NCBI GenBank assembly: GCA_020543525.1
Contig: JAHYIO010000031.1
Location: 1,736,001 to 1,800,000 of the forward strand
Reading direction: 5' to 3'
DNA: 64,000 nt
DNA from: Coriolopsis trogii
Lineage: Eukaryota > Basidiomycota > Agaricomycetes > Polyporales > Polyporaceae
Positions 34,532 to 45,966 of the stretch are shown here, piece after piece. The stretch's first letter is position 1, and each line of letters opens with the position of its first letter. The position numbers were made by a program, and so were the translations under genes. A model generated the notes under the pieces. It was not told the origin of the DNA. It worked only from the letters and a program-made list of their open reading frames with translations, and did no database searches.

Positions 34532-35569
34532 TTGCACAACCACCACGAACGCCGCGGGGCGACATCTAGCACACGACCACTTGAGACATACCGAAATAAG
34601 TTTGCGCGCACGGCTATAGGACAAACCCTCCGCACTCTTCGACCCCGTTCCTTTGCGCCCGCTCACGCGCTTCACATCACCGCTAGCCTCGCGAACAACG
34701 CATCGCATCCGTTTTCTTTCTTGCCCGCAAACTCCCTGGAGCCCAAGGAGAAGCGGAACAAGGGCCTCACGGAGATTTGCGGACCGTACTACGCCCCGGT
34801 GACCCAGACTTATCTCGATGAGCTGCTCAAGGATTGGGGAGAATATGTCGATGGGATCAAGTTCGCTGGTGGTGCATTCTCGCTTATGCCTGAGGACCGA
34901 CTCCGAGGGCTGTAATGTCACGCACAAACACGGTGAGGAAGTCGGCATCCAGTTAGTCGCAAATCATACTCCTAGTTATATGGGAAATGCTGATTTTCTC
35001 GCGTGCAGGTGGGGCGCTGGTGGGGATGCGTCCGTGGAGGAGCTCGAGTCTGCCGGCACGCGCGACCCTAAGTGGCTCATTGACCGCGCGAAGGCATTCA
35101 TTGATGCTGGAGCATACGTGAGTTCGATATCTGCTTCAAATTATTCACGCTCATACGGGTCGGCATAGATGATCATGATTGAGAGCGAGGGTATCACGGA
35201 AAATGTGAAGAATCGGCGAACCGACGTCATCTCCGCTGTCACTTCCGCCATACCTGCGGAAAAGATCATGTATGGAATCCGAATACTGACATATGATCCC
35301 GCCCGTATCGTGTACTGACACGCATACGCTGGTCTTTCGTCAGGTTTGAGGCTGCGGATCCGGATGTGTTCGCGTACCACATCCAGAACCAAGGTGCTCG
35401 CGCGAACCTATTCATTGACCACTCGCAGATCGTCCAACTTGCCTGCCTTCGTCGCGGTATCTGGGGAACCGGCAGCACCTTCGACCGCGTGGTGACGTTC
35501 GAAGGTGCGGGTGAGCACTTCCGCAAGGGCGGGCGGGCGGTGCACAACCAGCCCTCAGAGTCCTACTGA
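34532..35569 (+). pseudogene. Phosphosulfolactate synthase-like (ComA family) gene with internal deletion, probable pseudogene
   Basis: The 5' part reads HPFSFLPANSLEPKEKRNKG, LTEICGPYYAPVTQTYLDEL and VDGIKFAGGAFSLMPEDRLR, a clear match to the ComA-like family (TIM-barrel, PF02679 type). After RLRGL at 34915 the frame breaks. Following one extra base the sequence gives THKHG and then directly EVGIQ, so about 60-70 residues of the usual central part are missing. After an intron the text resumes as WGAGGDASVEELESAGTRDP, DVISAVTSAIPAEKIM, FEAADPDVFAYHIQNQGARA and LACLRRGIWGTGSTFDRVVT, ending QPSESY with the stop at 35567-35569. No in-frame ATG precedes the first block. The lost part would hold much of the barrel, so an active enzyme is unlikely. 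Its role in fungi is not established. Confidence 0.75.
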
Positions 35570-35853
35570 GTGTATTCCGACGAATGCCTCACTATGCAAC
35601 GAAGCGAAAGAGGACTGCAGATGAACCATACTGATAGAAGGTGATATAATTGTATCTATAGGCTGTGAGAATCTAGTGGCAGCAAAGCCTTCCAAATTCC
35701 ACGATGATCGGTCCACGTCGTGAATGCATGAAGACTTCGTCTCGACCTCGTGCATTTACGTGCAAGGAACTGTGTGCTGCGGTAGCACGTTCAAGTTAAA
35801 GGACGGGCACCACCTTCGGGTCTGTATTGATATCCCTTCTCCTCCACTCTACC

Positions 35854-37701
35854 ATGTCCTCCAACGACATTGGGGCGAAAACTGGAAAGAAGAGTCGTAA
35901 GAGCAAACACAAATCGCAAGCGAGACTGGACACCCTGCAGAATGTCGAACATGAGAGGCCCCAGTCCCCTGGTGCGGAAGACTCGGAGGAAGCGCCATCC
36001 ATGCCTTCCGCCAACCCCACGCTTCCCAGGGGAGTTGTTGGTGACTCTTCCTTAGCCTCTTCAAAGGGAACCCCAGAAGCTGGGAGGCCATCACCATCCG
36101 CCCATACGATACCTCCGAAGGCCACGTGGGAAGAAGTAACCCAGTATGCGCTCAACACCAGCATATTGTCCGGAACATTCGAAGATGTCCGTATTCACGC
36201 GTTCACACAACGCACTTCCTCTAAACGGGTCACGAATGCCCGGGCATTGCACGCCAACGGTGCCCTGCTTCGACGAGCACTATCCCAAGCTCACAACTGT
36301 ACGCCAATCTCGAGTTGAATGTGTTCCGTTGATTGACATCTTCTCCAGTCCTCGACGGGCAAAGTGAATCAAGAGGCTGGAGACAGGGTACAGACAATGC
36401 GGAGGGCCTCTCGCTTTCGGCTAGCGCGTACGACTACGCCGAAGATAGCGATCTCGAAGACTGTGAGGGCGAACCAGATTCGTGGCAAGAGGACCCTAGA
36501 GAAGCACGCAATACTTTCTCGGCGCGAGGTCCTCCCTCTGAGTCAGATGACTCGGACGAGGACTTGGTAGAGGCTGACCGAGACCCTTCCTGTCAGACAA
36601 CAGACGGTGAGGGTCTTGCAGGTGCAGGTGGTGAGAAGACGGTGAGTGAACCCTCAGTCATGACAGGGTAGGCAACTCATGACAGCTCTGAACGCAGACG
36701 TCGGGTCATCGCGAGGTCTCGTCGACGTATGTGTCTTCTGTAGCAGATGCCTTCCGATCTTCTATCGCCGACTTCCTCATGGAGAACAAACCCGACCCCG
36801 CCACGGATGTTCAGCCAAATCAAAGCAGTTCTCCGAATCAAGAGCGTGTCGAGCACGTATATGCCGAAGCTACTGCTACTCCCCGTCCGCCAATCATCCA
36901 TTCCGCAGGTATATCTACACCGCAGCGGAAGCAACGGAAAGAGCGCAGGGCGCCGGCGAAACCACGAACGACTCGTCCACTTCTGTCGACTGACGTGGCA
37001 TTCCGAACGTTTGTCATATAGCCTATCCGCCATGGTTTCTGTACTCATCATACTCATCGCAGATGGCGCTCAATTGTCTTCTATGCTTACACGGGACGGG
37101 TCGCATTTGCCCCCCTTCGGTCGCAGGGACTTGTCTTCCAGGCAGACGACGACGATCCTGCTCAATTGCCTATTTGCTCGCCAAAGTCCATGTATCGCCT
37201 GGCATTCAAGGTGAGTATCAACCATGACGTGCTTCCGCGTCTGGTACTTTGGTGTGAATCACCTCGTTCTAGTACGGGAATGAAGAATTGAAGACGCAAG
37301 CGGGTAACGACATACAGTCCAAGCTGTCTACGCAAAACGTCCTCACCGAGCTCTTCTCCAACTTCACGTGCAGGTTTGTCACTCACATTCCAGATTGGTC
37401 GGCTGGGTCCTGATCCCAGGCTAGGTTTCCGGACGTACGAGACATGGAGCTCAACTTCCTCCTCACACACATCAAACACCCGGACATCGTCGTGCGCCTT
37501 CCGTTGTGGGTTGAGAAGTTCGCAGTGGGAGAATTGCGAGAGTGCGCGGACACGTTTGGGACTCTCATCCACAAGCTGTCATGCGCCATGGCGGCCCCGC
37601 AAGGATTCGTGACCACGCCGACAGAGTGCCCTAGGGGGTGCTCCATGCCCACGATCAGAACGCAGTTCCGATGCAGCACGTGTGGCCATGTCATGACTTG
37701 A
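35854..37701 (+). CDS. BTB/POZ domain protein (first of a tandem pair)
   Basis: The start at 35854 (MSSNDIGAKTGKKSRKSKHK) opens a basic, low-complexity leader. The BTB core then begins with LNTSILSGTFEDVRIHAFTQ and RALHANGALLRRA. A spliced acidic loop follows (SAYDYAEDSDLEDCEGEPDS and a second Ser/Pro-rich insert), then STDVAFRTF/RWRSIVFYAYTGRVAFAP, CSPKSMYRLAFK and YGNEELKTQAGNDIQSKL. This is the typical split BTB with a large insert between its halves. The C-terminus contains NVLTELFSNFTC, HPDIVVRLPLWVEKFAVGEL and a Cys pair near the end (FRCSTCGHVMT), stop at 37699-37701. It likely mediates protein-protein contacts, perhaps as a CUL3 adaptor; no partner can be named. Confidence 0.82.
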
Positions 37702-38261
37702 CCTGCGTCAACGACTCGGATGTATGTATGTATTCAACGAAAGACGACATTGACCGTACCCTGTTATTTCATTCCTCTGAATTCAAGCTCATCGACTCAG
37801 GACTCTCAATGGCCCTCAATGCCGCCGATTAACTCGCGGCGTCACCGTATTGTTGATCATGCGGCATAGATCTTGTCGTCTATGGTCTACGCGATGTTGG
37901 TTCTTTGTGCAGCTGCGGTAAGGGATCTCACCACGAGGTCAACGTGCGTGCCATGCTACCGATGTCGTGCTGCGGTAATGTCCCTATCATATGATCTTAC
38001 CGCGCATAACGTACATATACTCCAGTGTAGGAAAGATCATCTCAGTCACCCCCATCCTGAAAGCTGACGGTCATCACTATTGATGGATTCAACAGGTCCA
38101 TCAACCACGACACCTCCGCCTCCGCCGGCCACGCCTCTCCCTACCTCTGAAGATAAGCGGGCGAGTAGCCTCAAGGTTAAGATAAGAAACACGCGAAGAA
38201 AGGAAAGGGGAAGATACACGTAACCAACGACCGGGCTCCCAGGCCGCAAGTCATTCCCTTC

Positions 38262-39575
38262 ATGAACTCGGCCAGCAGGGAGGAGATCGCCCTATACACT
38301 CTGCTCTCAAGCATTGAGGGCGGGATGTTCGAAGACGTGAAGTTCTACACCTTCTCTCGGCGCACACTCTCGGGCCAGGCAACCGCCCCCAAATCGGTAT
38401 TTGGCAACAGTGTATTGATCCGCAAAACATCGGCATACTTCGACCACAGTGCGTAGTACTACCAGATACTTCGGGCATACCTAACGTGCCACCTTTCAGT
38501 CCTCAACAGCACGGGGTTCGCCGAAGGCGATTTGACCAACATGGACGCTCCTTACCCGGTTCACCGCCCAACCAGCGTCGACCTAGAAGACTACGGCTAT
38601 ATGTCTGACAGCGATCTCGAGGACGATCCGGCCGGATCTGACGAAACGGAGGAGACTGACCTCGAGGGAACGAAAGAGGGGCCTCGCGATGTGAAGGTGA
38701 GACAGAAAAGTCATGTGACTATTCAGTGCTTCATATATGATACTGGGAACTTGAATCTGACCTTCTTCGTCAGAAGCCGTCATCAGGCATTATTGCCACT
38801 CAGAGCGTAGCTTCCAGTGGTCCCACGTATGGTCGACAGGGACGAGTCGTGTATATCGAAGATATCGCGTTCCGCACGTACGTCACGGTCTCCTTCGAGT
38901 TGGGAGTTGGCTCTCCATTAGTTCAGTGTTTATCTCACGCGATCCTCTTCAAGCTTTCATCTTCTACGCATACTCGGGCAAACGGTCTTTTGCTCCACTG
39001 GCCTCGCAAGAGCAAAAGCGTCAAGCGACCGCACGTAAGCCTTTCGATCCGCCGCCCTGTTCCCCGAAATCGATGTACCGACTTGCCGAGAAGGTACCTA
39101 TCGTATTCTTTGTTTTGCGACTTTGCCTGACACTCCAACCTCCAGTATGGTATCGACAGCTTGAAAGCAGACTGCCTGAAGAACATCAAAGACAAACTGT
39201 CTCCGCATAACATACTAACCGAGCTGTTCTCCACTTTCACCATACTGTACGTCTCGTCTCATGCGTCCATGGCGGTAGATTGCTGATCTAGTATGGTCGT
39301 TCTTACACAGACATCCCGAGGTGCAAGAGATGGAGACCGAATACCTGAAGGAAAACATCAAGGACCCGTCAATACTCGCGCGTCTTCCAGCCTGGTTCCA
39401 AGCGAACGAGAACGGGCAGTTGCAACAGCCCGGTGCTGCCGCCATCCTCGCGTCCCTCTTTGTCAAAGTCGTGTCACAGTCGCCCACGAAGCTCTGCAGT
39501 CGGCAGTGCACTGCGGCGGGGTACTACCATTGCAACGCTTGCAACACGAATACCACCGTGAACGCACCATCTTAA
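38262..39575 (+). CDS. BTB/POZ domain protein (second of the tandem pair); leader appears frameshifted
   Basis: Paralogue of the gene at 35854, same strand and layout. From M38262 it reads MNSASREEIALYTLLSSIEG, GMFEDVKFYTFSRRTLSG and NSVLIRKTSAYFDH, then a GTGCGT intron. The acidic loop (DYGYMSDSDLEDDPAGSDET) follows, then VYIEDIAFRT, FIFYAYSGKRSFAPL, CSPKSMYRLAEK, LSPHNILTELFSTFT and a C-terminus with KDPSILARLPAWFQANENG and C-x3-C/C-x2-C-like Cys pairs, stop at 39573-39575. An ATG at 38083 starts a Pro-rich leader whose Lys-rich end continues only in another frame at 38181, as if one base were missing there. The protein could still be made from 38262. Confidence 0.78.
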
Positions 39576-39781
39576 CGTTGACTGGCCCGCATGTACATAC
39601 ACTGATCGTGATCGTATCACCGTCCTGTGATCGCCTGATAGCAACAGGACAGGACGGTGTCCGTGAACACTACGCATTTACTGTACACTATACAGTACAG
39701 ATTGGGCACAACAGCGCGAAGAGAGCAAGTCCAGACGAACCTAACCGATGCGTCATAACGTGTGAAACATACAACTCGTCA

Positions 39782-42700
39782 TCAACACGAGAAGCCAGGA
39801 CACCCAATCGAGGTGCCGAATCCTGTCGAGAGAATGCAGTCAGCCAGGCCGCTCACAGAAGGTAAGATAAGAAATGGTCGACGTACGAGTGCCATCAACC
39901 TTGGCGACCGCGAGCAGGGCTTGCAGGACACCGCCGAGACCTTCGCCAGCAAGCATGCCAGCCTGGAACATGCCATTGATTAGAAAACCTGACATGATTC
40001 GGCAAGGTACAAGGGCACGTACCGCGATCGAGAACATGTACATATCGTAGCCCGCCGGGTTCCTCCTCGCCCAGTAGTAGTTGAAGATCGAGCCGGCCGC
40101 CCTGGAGAGATATTGAGGATTGTCAGCGTCTGGAATGTGTGGAAGCCTAACGGTACTCACATCGCGATGGAGAACGGGATCTGGGGGGCGACAAAGGCCT
40201 ACAAACGAACAAAGGTATAGACACGGTCAGATGCACAACTTCCGCAATCCGAGAAGCACCTTGGTAGGAGGCAACACGCACCAGTCCGACTGCATTCCAG
40301 TTCGGGATCCAATGCCAGTACTTCTTCGGCACCCAGAGGTGCTTGACGATAACGCTGATCACGGTGAATATCCCCAGCCCGATAGCAGTGAACCCGGACG
40401 ACTTCGGGATCGCTACAGAGGTGAATTTAGTCAGAACACACTATGGCGGGAGGTCGCGATCCACACACGGAGGGAGACTTACGCAGAGACGGCAACGCGA
40501 CAGCCTGCGCGACGGCCACCCATGCGCTGACGCTGGGCGCGAGATACTCACACTTCAGAGCAGTGCTGGACCTGGATCGCATGGGCGCGGATACGGCAGC
40601 GTGAGTACGACGGATGTAAGCGCACGGCGGCACGCAGAGACACTCACAAGATGCATGGGCTCGCAGTCGTGAAGAGGATAAACAGCCCGACGTTGAGGAA
40701 AATGGCGACGACGGCCCCACAGAGTTGCGCGATGAACTGGTTCTTCGGCTTTGCGCGCAGGAGGTATCCAGTCTTCAGGTCGCCTGTCATGACATAAGGC
40801 GTTAGCCTCTACGAAGCGGTATCGGCCTATGGTGGGATGAGATGCTCACCAGTCATGTCCGTTGATTGGGCTGCGGAGCCTGCAGCAATGATACCGGCTG
40901 TCAAGTTGACGGTCTCCGCCGGCTTGATCGCGAGATGCGAGCCCTTGCCGATGCCTCCAAAGATAAGTTGTGATGCCTGTTGGGTGGCGGTTAGCACAAA
41001 GTCAATGGTCACCGGTCGCCGTCTCTATGGACGCAATGCGCACCTTCGCGACCGCAGTGACAGGGTTGACGTCCGTCGTCCCAGCGGACTGCACGCCAAC
41101 GAAGGAGAACGCGAACCCGAGGATGAGGGAGAGGATAGCCTCGCCGACGTTCATGTGGAAGCGCGTCGCGAGGATCGCACAGCACATGACAACACTCGCT
41201 GCGAGACCGGTCGTCCACCAGAGCAGCGGCACACGGTCCTCTGCAGGCGTCAGGTCCTCGTCTTCGCCCTTGGAGTCGTTGTGACGGAACCAGGTGCGAG
41301 GGTTCATGTTCGCATTACGAAGACCTGTAGGGAGTCAACATCTGTGCCAACGCACTGTGGTCGGAACGCACCGGATATGATGAATCCTGAGTTCATTCCA
41401 AGGTCTGTGAAAGAGTAGCATAACATCATGAGGATGCCGGGCCCTGGGTCAGAGTCATTGTGAGCTGACGTTTCTACTTCCGATGCTGACTATATGCGTG
41501 CGTACACAGAATCCAGTAGCGGGGAGATGGGGCTTCGGTGAAGTCCTTGGGGTCCTCGAACGACAGCGCGTTGTAGGTCACAAGAGGGTAATCGTCAGAT
41601 ATTGACTGGCCGACTGCAAGACCGTTCTTGATCAAGCTTGGTGCAACTGTCCGATGGGTGAGTCCACGATGGCATAATCATAAGACCAATGTCGGAACAT
41701 ACTGATTCCCCATGCTAGAACAGAGCCCCCGACTAACATGTTGGATTAGTGACGTTGCTCATGCATTGTTAGACGAAGACGATGCTTACAGAAGCTCCAA
41801 CTCGCGTTGATTCCAGAGAGCATACCGGCACCGAAAAATGCAGGTGTGACTAGCGTACAAATCAGTATCGCTCTAGGAGAGGCAAATGAACACGCATACA
41901 TTCAATGAACCAGCCATAGTTTTCGAGGGCTATGATGCTCGTGAAGCCAATACGGTAGAGCGTCCATCCAATATGCCAGTCGAACAACTACGCATCCTCA
42001 TATCAGTACCGCGAGGTCGAAGTCATCAAAAGGCGCGTCACTCACGATGCCCGTAGCGTAGCCGCTGACGGCCTTGTACACGAACACGGCCGCAAAGGAG
42101 TACAAGAGTGCAAGAGACTTCTTCCTTGCCACGGTTGCACCTGTCCGACTATTGTGCAATGCGTGGATAGTGACCGCGGTCGCCGCCGGAGTGGGGAAAG
42201 TCAGCTTCTGCTTCACGATGTAGTACTTGCGGAGCGGGATGACGAAGAAGACGCCAAAGAAACTGGCGCATGCGGTGATAGCGATGAGATTACCCGTGTC
42301 CTGTTTGGGAAGAGAAGATAGAAGGTCCAGTCGGTACATAGCCGGGATAGCGCTGACGAAGAGGATGCCGATGCCACCCGCAGCTGTGTAGGGGCGGAGA
42401 CGGGGCGCCGTGAGACCAAAGAGTTGTTGCATGTCAGATTGACGTACCTGTGGCAGCACTTTGGACTGTGCAGTTCTCTTTGGGGCCAAACGGCCCTCCG
42501 AAGAGCCGGCCTAGTATCCCGGACTCCGGCAAGGCTCTCGACAAAGGTTTGAGGATGGCAAAACCGAAGATCGCCTATAGGATAACTGAGCGTCACGCCG
42601 TGTGTCAGGGACCCGCAGCTGGTAGTGTCACTTACTCCGAACAGCTGCATGAAACAAGTCAGTTAGTCCCTGGCGGAGCCGAATGAAGTTTCCTCTCACC

Positions 42701-43157
42701 TGAGGGCCGAAGGTGAATCCAGTCTTGAGACCGAGGTAAATGTTTGAAGCGCCGACTGGAGGTGGTGTCAGTATGACGAGGGAGTGTCACTGTGGATCTC
42801 GAGTGCTCACCAACGGCGCCCAAAGCGCAGCCTACGATGATGGCTCTGGGTGATTGTTGAATTTGAGGACAGGAGACTCGTGGAGCTATCACACGAACCT
42901 CAGTGTGAGCTGATGCGTCTCAACCATCTCGTCCGGGTCTGGAGGAAAGGGCTTCGTGCTATGAAGTCGCCATGGGTGAATTTCGACACAAGGGGCAAAA
43001 GGGAGGGAACGCACATGTCTGGGGTGTTGACTTCGTACTCGTCGACGTTGACAGCCTCCTCCGCCTTCTTCTCGTCCACTGAGTCATGCGAGCTTCCGTC
43101 GTGGTGATCCACAGCGTGCTGTGGTTCGAGCTCTGGGGACATCCACATAGTTGCCAT
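39782..43157 (-). CDS. OPT-superfamily oligopeptide transporter
   Basis: Large polytopic membrane protein in about 15 exons. The start at 43157 gives a hydrophilic, acidic tail (MATMWMSPELEPQHAVDHHD), then NIYLGLKTGFTFGPQLFGAI, FAILKPLSRALPESGILGRL and GGPFGPKENCTVQSAAT, hallmark blocks of the fungal OPT/YSL-like group. Helices follow, such as AGGIGILFVSAIPAMYRLDL, FFGVFFVIPLRKYYIVKQKL and PTPAATAVTIHAL. Downstream come LLWWTTGLAASVVMCCAILA, VGEAILSLILGFAFSFVGVQ, GDLKTGYLLRAKPKNQFIAQ and YWHWIPNWNAVGLAFVAPQI. The end is AGEGLGGVLQALLAVAKVDG then TRFGTSIGCPGFSC, stop at 39782. It probably imports small peptides or metal chelates across the plasma membrane by proton symport (family knowledge). 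No damage seen. Confidence 0.92.
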
Positions 43158-44327
43158 GGCTTTAGTCCAAGTCGTGATGATGGACAGGAAGGTGTAGCTG
43201 GGCGAGGTCGCAGAGAGACGGGAAGGGAGTTGTGCTCCGACCTACTTGGATTTATGTCGCCGTAGAAGCAGCTCCGGCACCACGACGCCCTGGCGGCAAT
43301 CTCTCCAGGTGACGCGGAGCGGCGCAGGGCGGGAATGGTTCCGCGTGAGAAGGGCCGGGGGGCGATGCATGTATGAATGAAAAAGTCGAGAGAGCGCGAG
43401 TATGGAGTACTTGACAGCGTTTCGGTCCAAGTTGTCATGCGGTCGAGTCCACAGCGGTGGGTAATCCATCCGTCGTCTCCGCTGCCGGAGGGAACGAGCT
43501 TGCCGTAGCTGCTTCGATGAATTCAAATCGCATAGCCCACGGACGCCTTCGGAAGGACATTCACTGTGGTGATTTCACGAATACGGGATGATCTCACACG
43601 AAACTTTGTCGTCGAACCGAGCCTCGCATACTCCACCACGGATCGGGACGGCCGTAGCATCACCAAAATCAGAGCGTGTTTGCCGTCAGTATTCCTGCAA
43701 ACGACCGGTGTCAGTCAATGGGACTCCGGTACAGAAGGGATCCCTACATCTCGTAACAGCAGGAGCAGACGAGGAACTCCAACTCAGAGTGCCTGGTCTT
43801 TAACCACCGGATGTCTCGGCGTGGCAGGATAAGTCAAGGCCGCTAAATGTTGGCTAGAACTTCCGGGTCGAGGATTCCGACACAGTCCGAGCGCCGGGCC
43901 CACCAACTCACGTGACCATATACGAAGAGGCGCTCGCAATTCTGCCTTGACTTCGGAAGTCGTTGTCTCTGTCAGTGTTGTCGTGCTGCTACCACGTCCT
44001 TCGGATCCGAATTGACCTACTCTGCGGCAGAACTTGCCCATGCAATCACGACCGGAAGCTATAGAGATGGGATTGCACGAGAAGCAGTGACATTGTTTGC
44101 GTGGTCCGTGTAAAGTCTCGGGCCGGTCACCTCATCCATCGCCATATCCAGGTCTCTATAAAGTGCGTGCATTTCCACCTTGTCAAATGTCTCTCACAAC
44201 CCATACTGTGTGCTCCTTCCAGTTCCTGCCGAGACTGACCTTCAGAGCGCAAGTCTCGCGTCTTATACTTCGTCCGGAACGCCTCACATTGCGCACTACC
44301 CGACTCACAACCCGCACCCTTGTCACG
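43158..44327. other. Divergent promoter region between the OPT gene and the dehydrogenase
   Basis: Holds the upstream regions of two oppositely directed genes. Open frames here show no conserved pattern. An in-frame ATG at 44187 could give the dehydrogenase a basic N-terminal extension (see the findings). Confidence 0.55.
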
Positions 44328-45665
44328 ATGGCATCTTCCGTGCCTACCATCGCGATCGTTGCCCCCGGCTCCATGGGCGCAGCGGTCGCGCATAGATTCA
44401 CAAAGGCAGGCGTCACAGTCCTGACGCCGCTCGCGGGACGTTCACCCGCGACGCTCGAACGCGCGAAAGCCGCAGGGATGGTCGACGCAACCCTGGAAGA
44501 GATCGCCGAGCGCGCGCAGTGGGTCCTCAGCATCTTGCCGCCGAGCTCAGCCCTCGCTTTCGCAGAGAGCTTCAAGAAGGCACACAGGAGCACGAAGCTC
44601 ACGTTTGTCGACTGCAACGCCGTGAGCCCCGAGACGGTCAAGCGCATCGCTCGCGTCTTCCAGGGCAGCCCCGTCCGATTCGTCGACGCGGGAATCGTTG
44701 GCGGGCCACCGACAGACAAGTACGACCCCGCCTTCTATGCGTCTGTGGACCCCGCAGACGTAGACCTCCTCGAAGAGTTTATCGCACTCGGTAAATTGGG
44801 TTTGAGAGTCGTGCCCCTCACTGGGGAGGGCGCCGGCATAGGAGATGCGAGTGCATTGAAGATGTCGTACGCTGTGGGTCCCTCATGAGGTCTCGAAATG
44901 AACTATCACTGACCTAGCTGCAGGGAATGACAAAGGGAGTGACTGGTCTTATGACGACTATGATTCTAGGTGAGAGATGTTCTTGTCTTTTGTTCACTCG
45001 AGTGTCTACCTCTGCGGGCGCTTGAGGTACCTTGAGGGGGTCGATGGGAACCACAGTGCACTCGAGAGCTGCACAACACCCAACCAATTCAGCATTACCA
45101 TTACCTCGTCGGAGTACTTGCCAGAAGCGCCAGCCGAGTTACACACAAAGTGCATCCTTGGAGCTATCTGAACAGCTAACAGCTGTGAGATACTATCCTC
45201 TATGATGCGAGCAGTCGTTTCATATAGACTCGTCATCGGATCCGACGTTAGCCCTCTTGGTCGTTCATCGGTTCGAGGCAATGTCGTTAGAGGCTGCAAT
45301 TTCCATCTCTTCCTCGTATGGCAAAGCTGATATCATGACGATTCCTAGCTGCCAACGCATCATCTCCGGCGACGGCTCAGGCGCTCATCCGCGAACTTCA
45401 TGATTCGCAACCTGCCTTCCTGGAGCGGATCACCAAGGGCATCCCAAGCATGCTCCCGAAGGCGTACAGATGGGTGGGAGAGATGGAGGAGATCTCATCC
45501 TTCGTTCGGGGCGGACTGGGTGATGGGGAAGCTGCCGTTCATCAAGGATTCGCCCGGGTGTATGAGCGCGTGGAGAAGTCACTGCCAGAAGGTGAGGACG
45601 TTACTACGCTCAAGAAATTTGTGGAGGACGCGAATGCGGTCGTGCGCGAAGGCAAGAAGCAGTGA
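44328..45665 (+). CDS. 6-phosphogluconate-dehydrogenase-like NAD(P)-binding protein with DUF1932-type C-terminal domain
   Basis: The start at 44328 gives MASSVPTIAIVAPGSMGAAV AH, a Rossmann dinucleotide fold with the GSMG turn. Next come AGRSPATLERAKAAGM, AQWVLSILPPSSALAFAESF, LTFVDCNAVSPETVKRIAR, FVDAGIVGGPPT and ALKMSYA. After introns the helical C-terminal domain reads GMTKGVTGLMTTMIL, ALIRELHDSQPAFLERITKG, PKAYRWVGEMEEISSFV and GFARVYERVEKSL, ending VREGKKQ with the stop at 45663-45665. The family reduces or oxidises beta-hydroxyacid-like substrates; which one is unknown here. A further in-frame ATG at 44187 adds 47 residues rich in Arg, Leu and Thr with one acidic residue, which could be a mitochondrial presequence. 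Confidence 0.88.
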
Positions 45666-45966
45666 CATGTACATTTGTGAATAAGGTGATGCTTTGACCA
45701 ACGATAGAACGGATTTAGATGCGTCGCCGTATGAGTCAACTAGTCAAGGGCCAAGCTCAAACTTCAGAGTCTCAACGCTCAGGTAACAGTACATCTTCGA
45801 TGGGAAGCCCTTCAGTCAAGGCCCGCAGCAAACGAACTCAATCATGCATCGGGGAAATGACAGTGATCATTCGCACGCACATCCAGCGTTCATACATAAG
45901 CCAGCTGGTAGCTCGCTGGCCATCTGAACTCCTCGCTCTCACCGACGAGAGAGGATTAGTCTCAAC

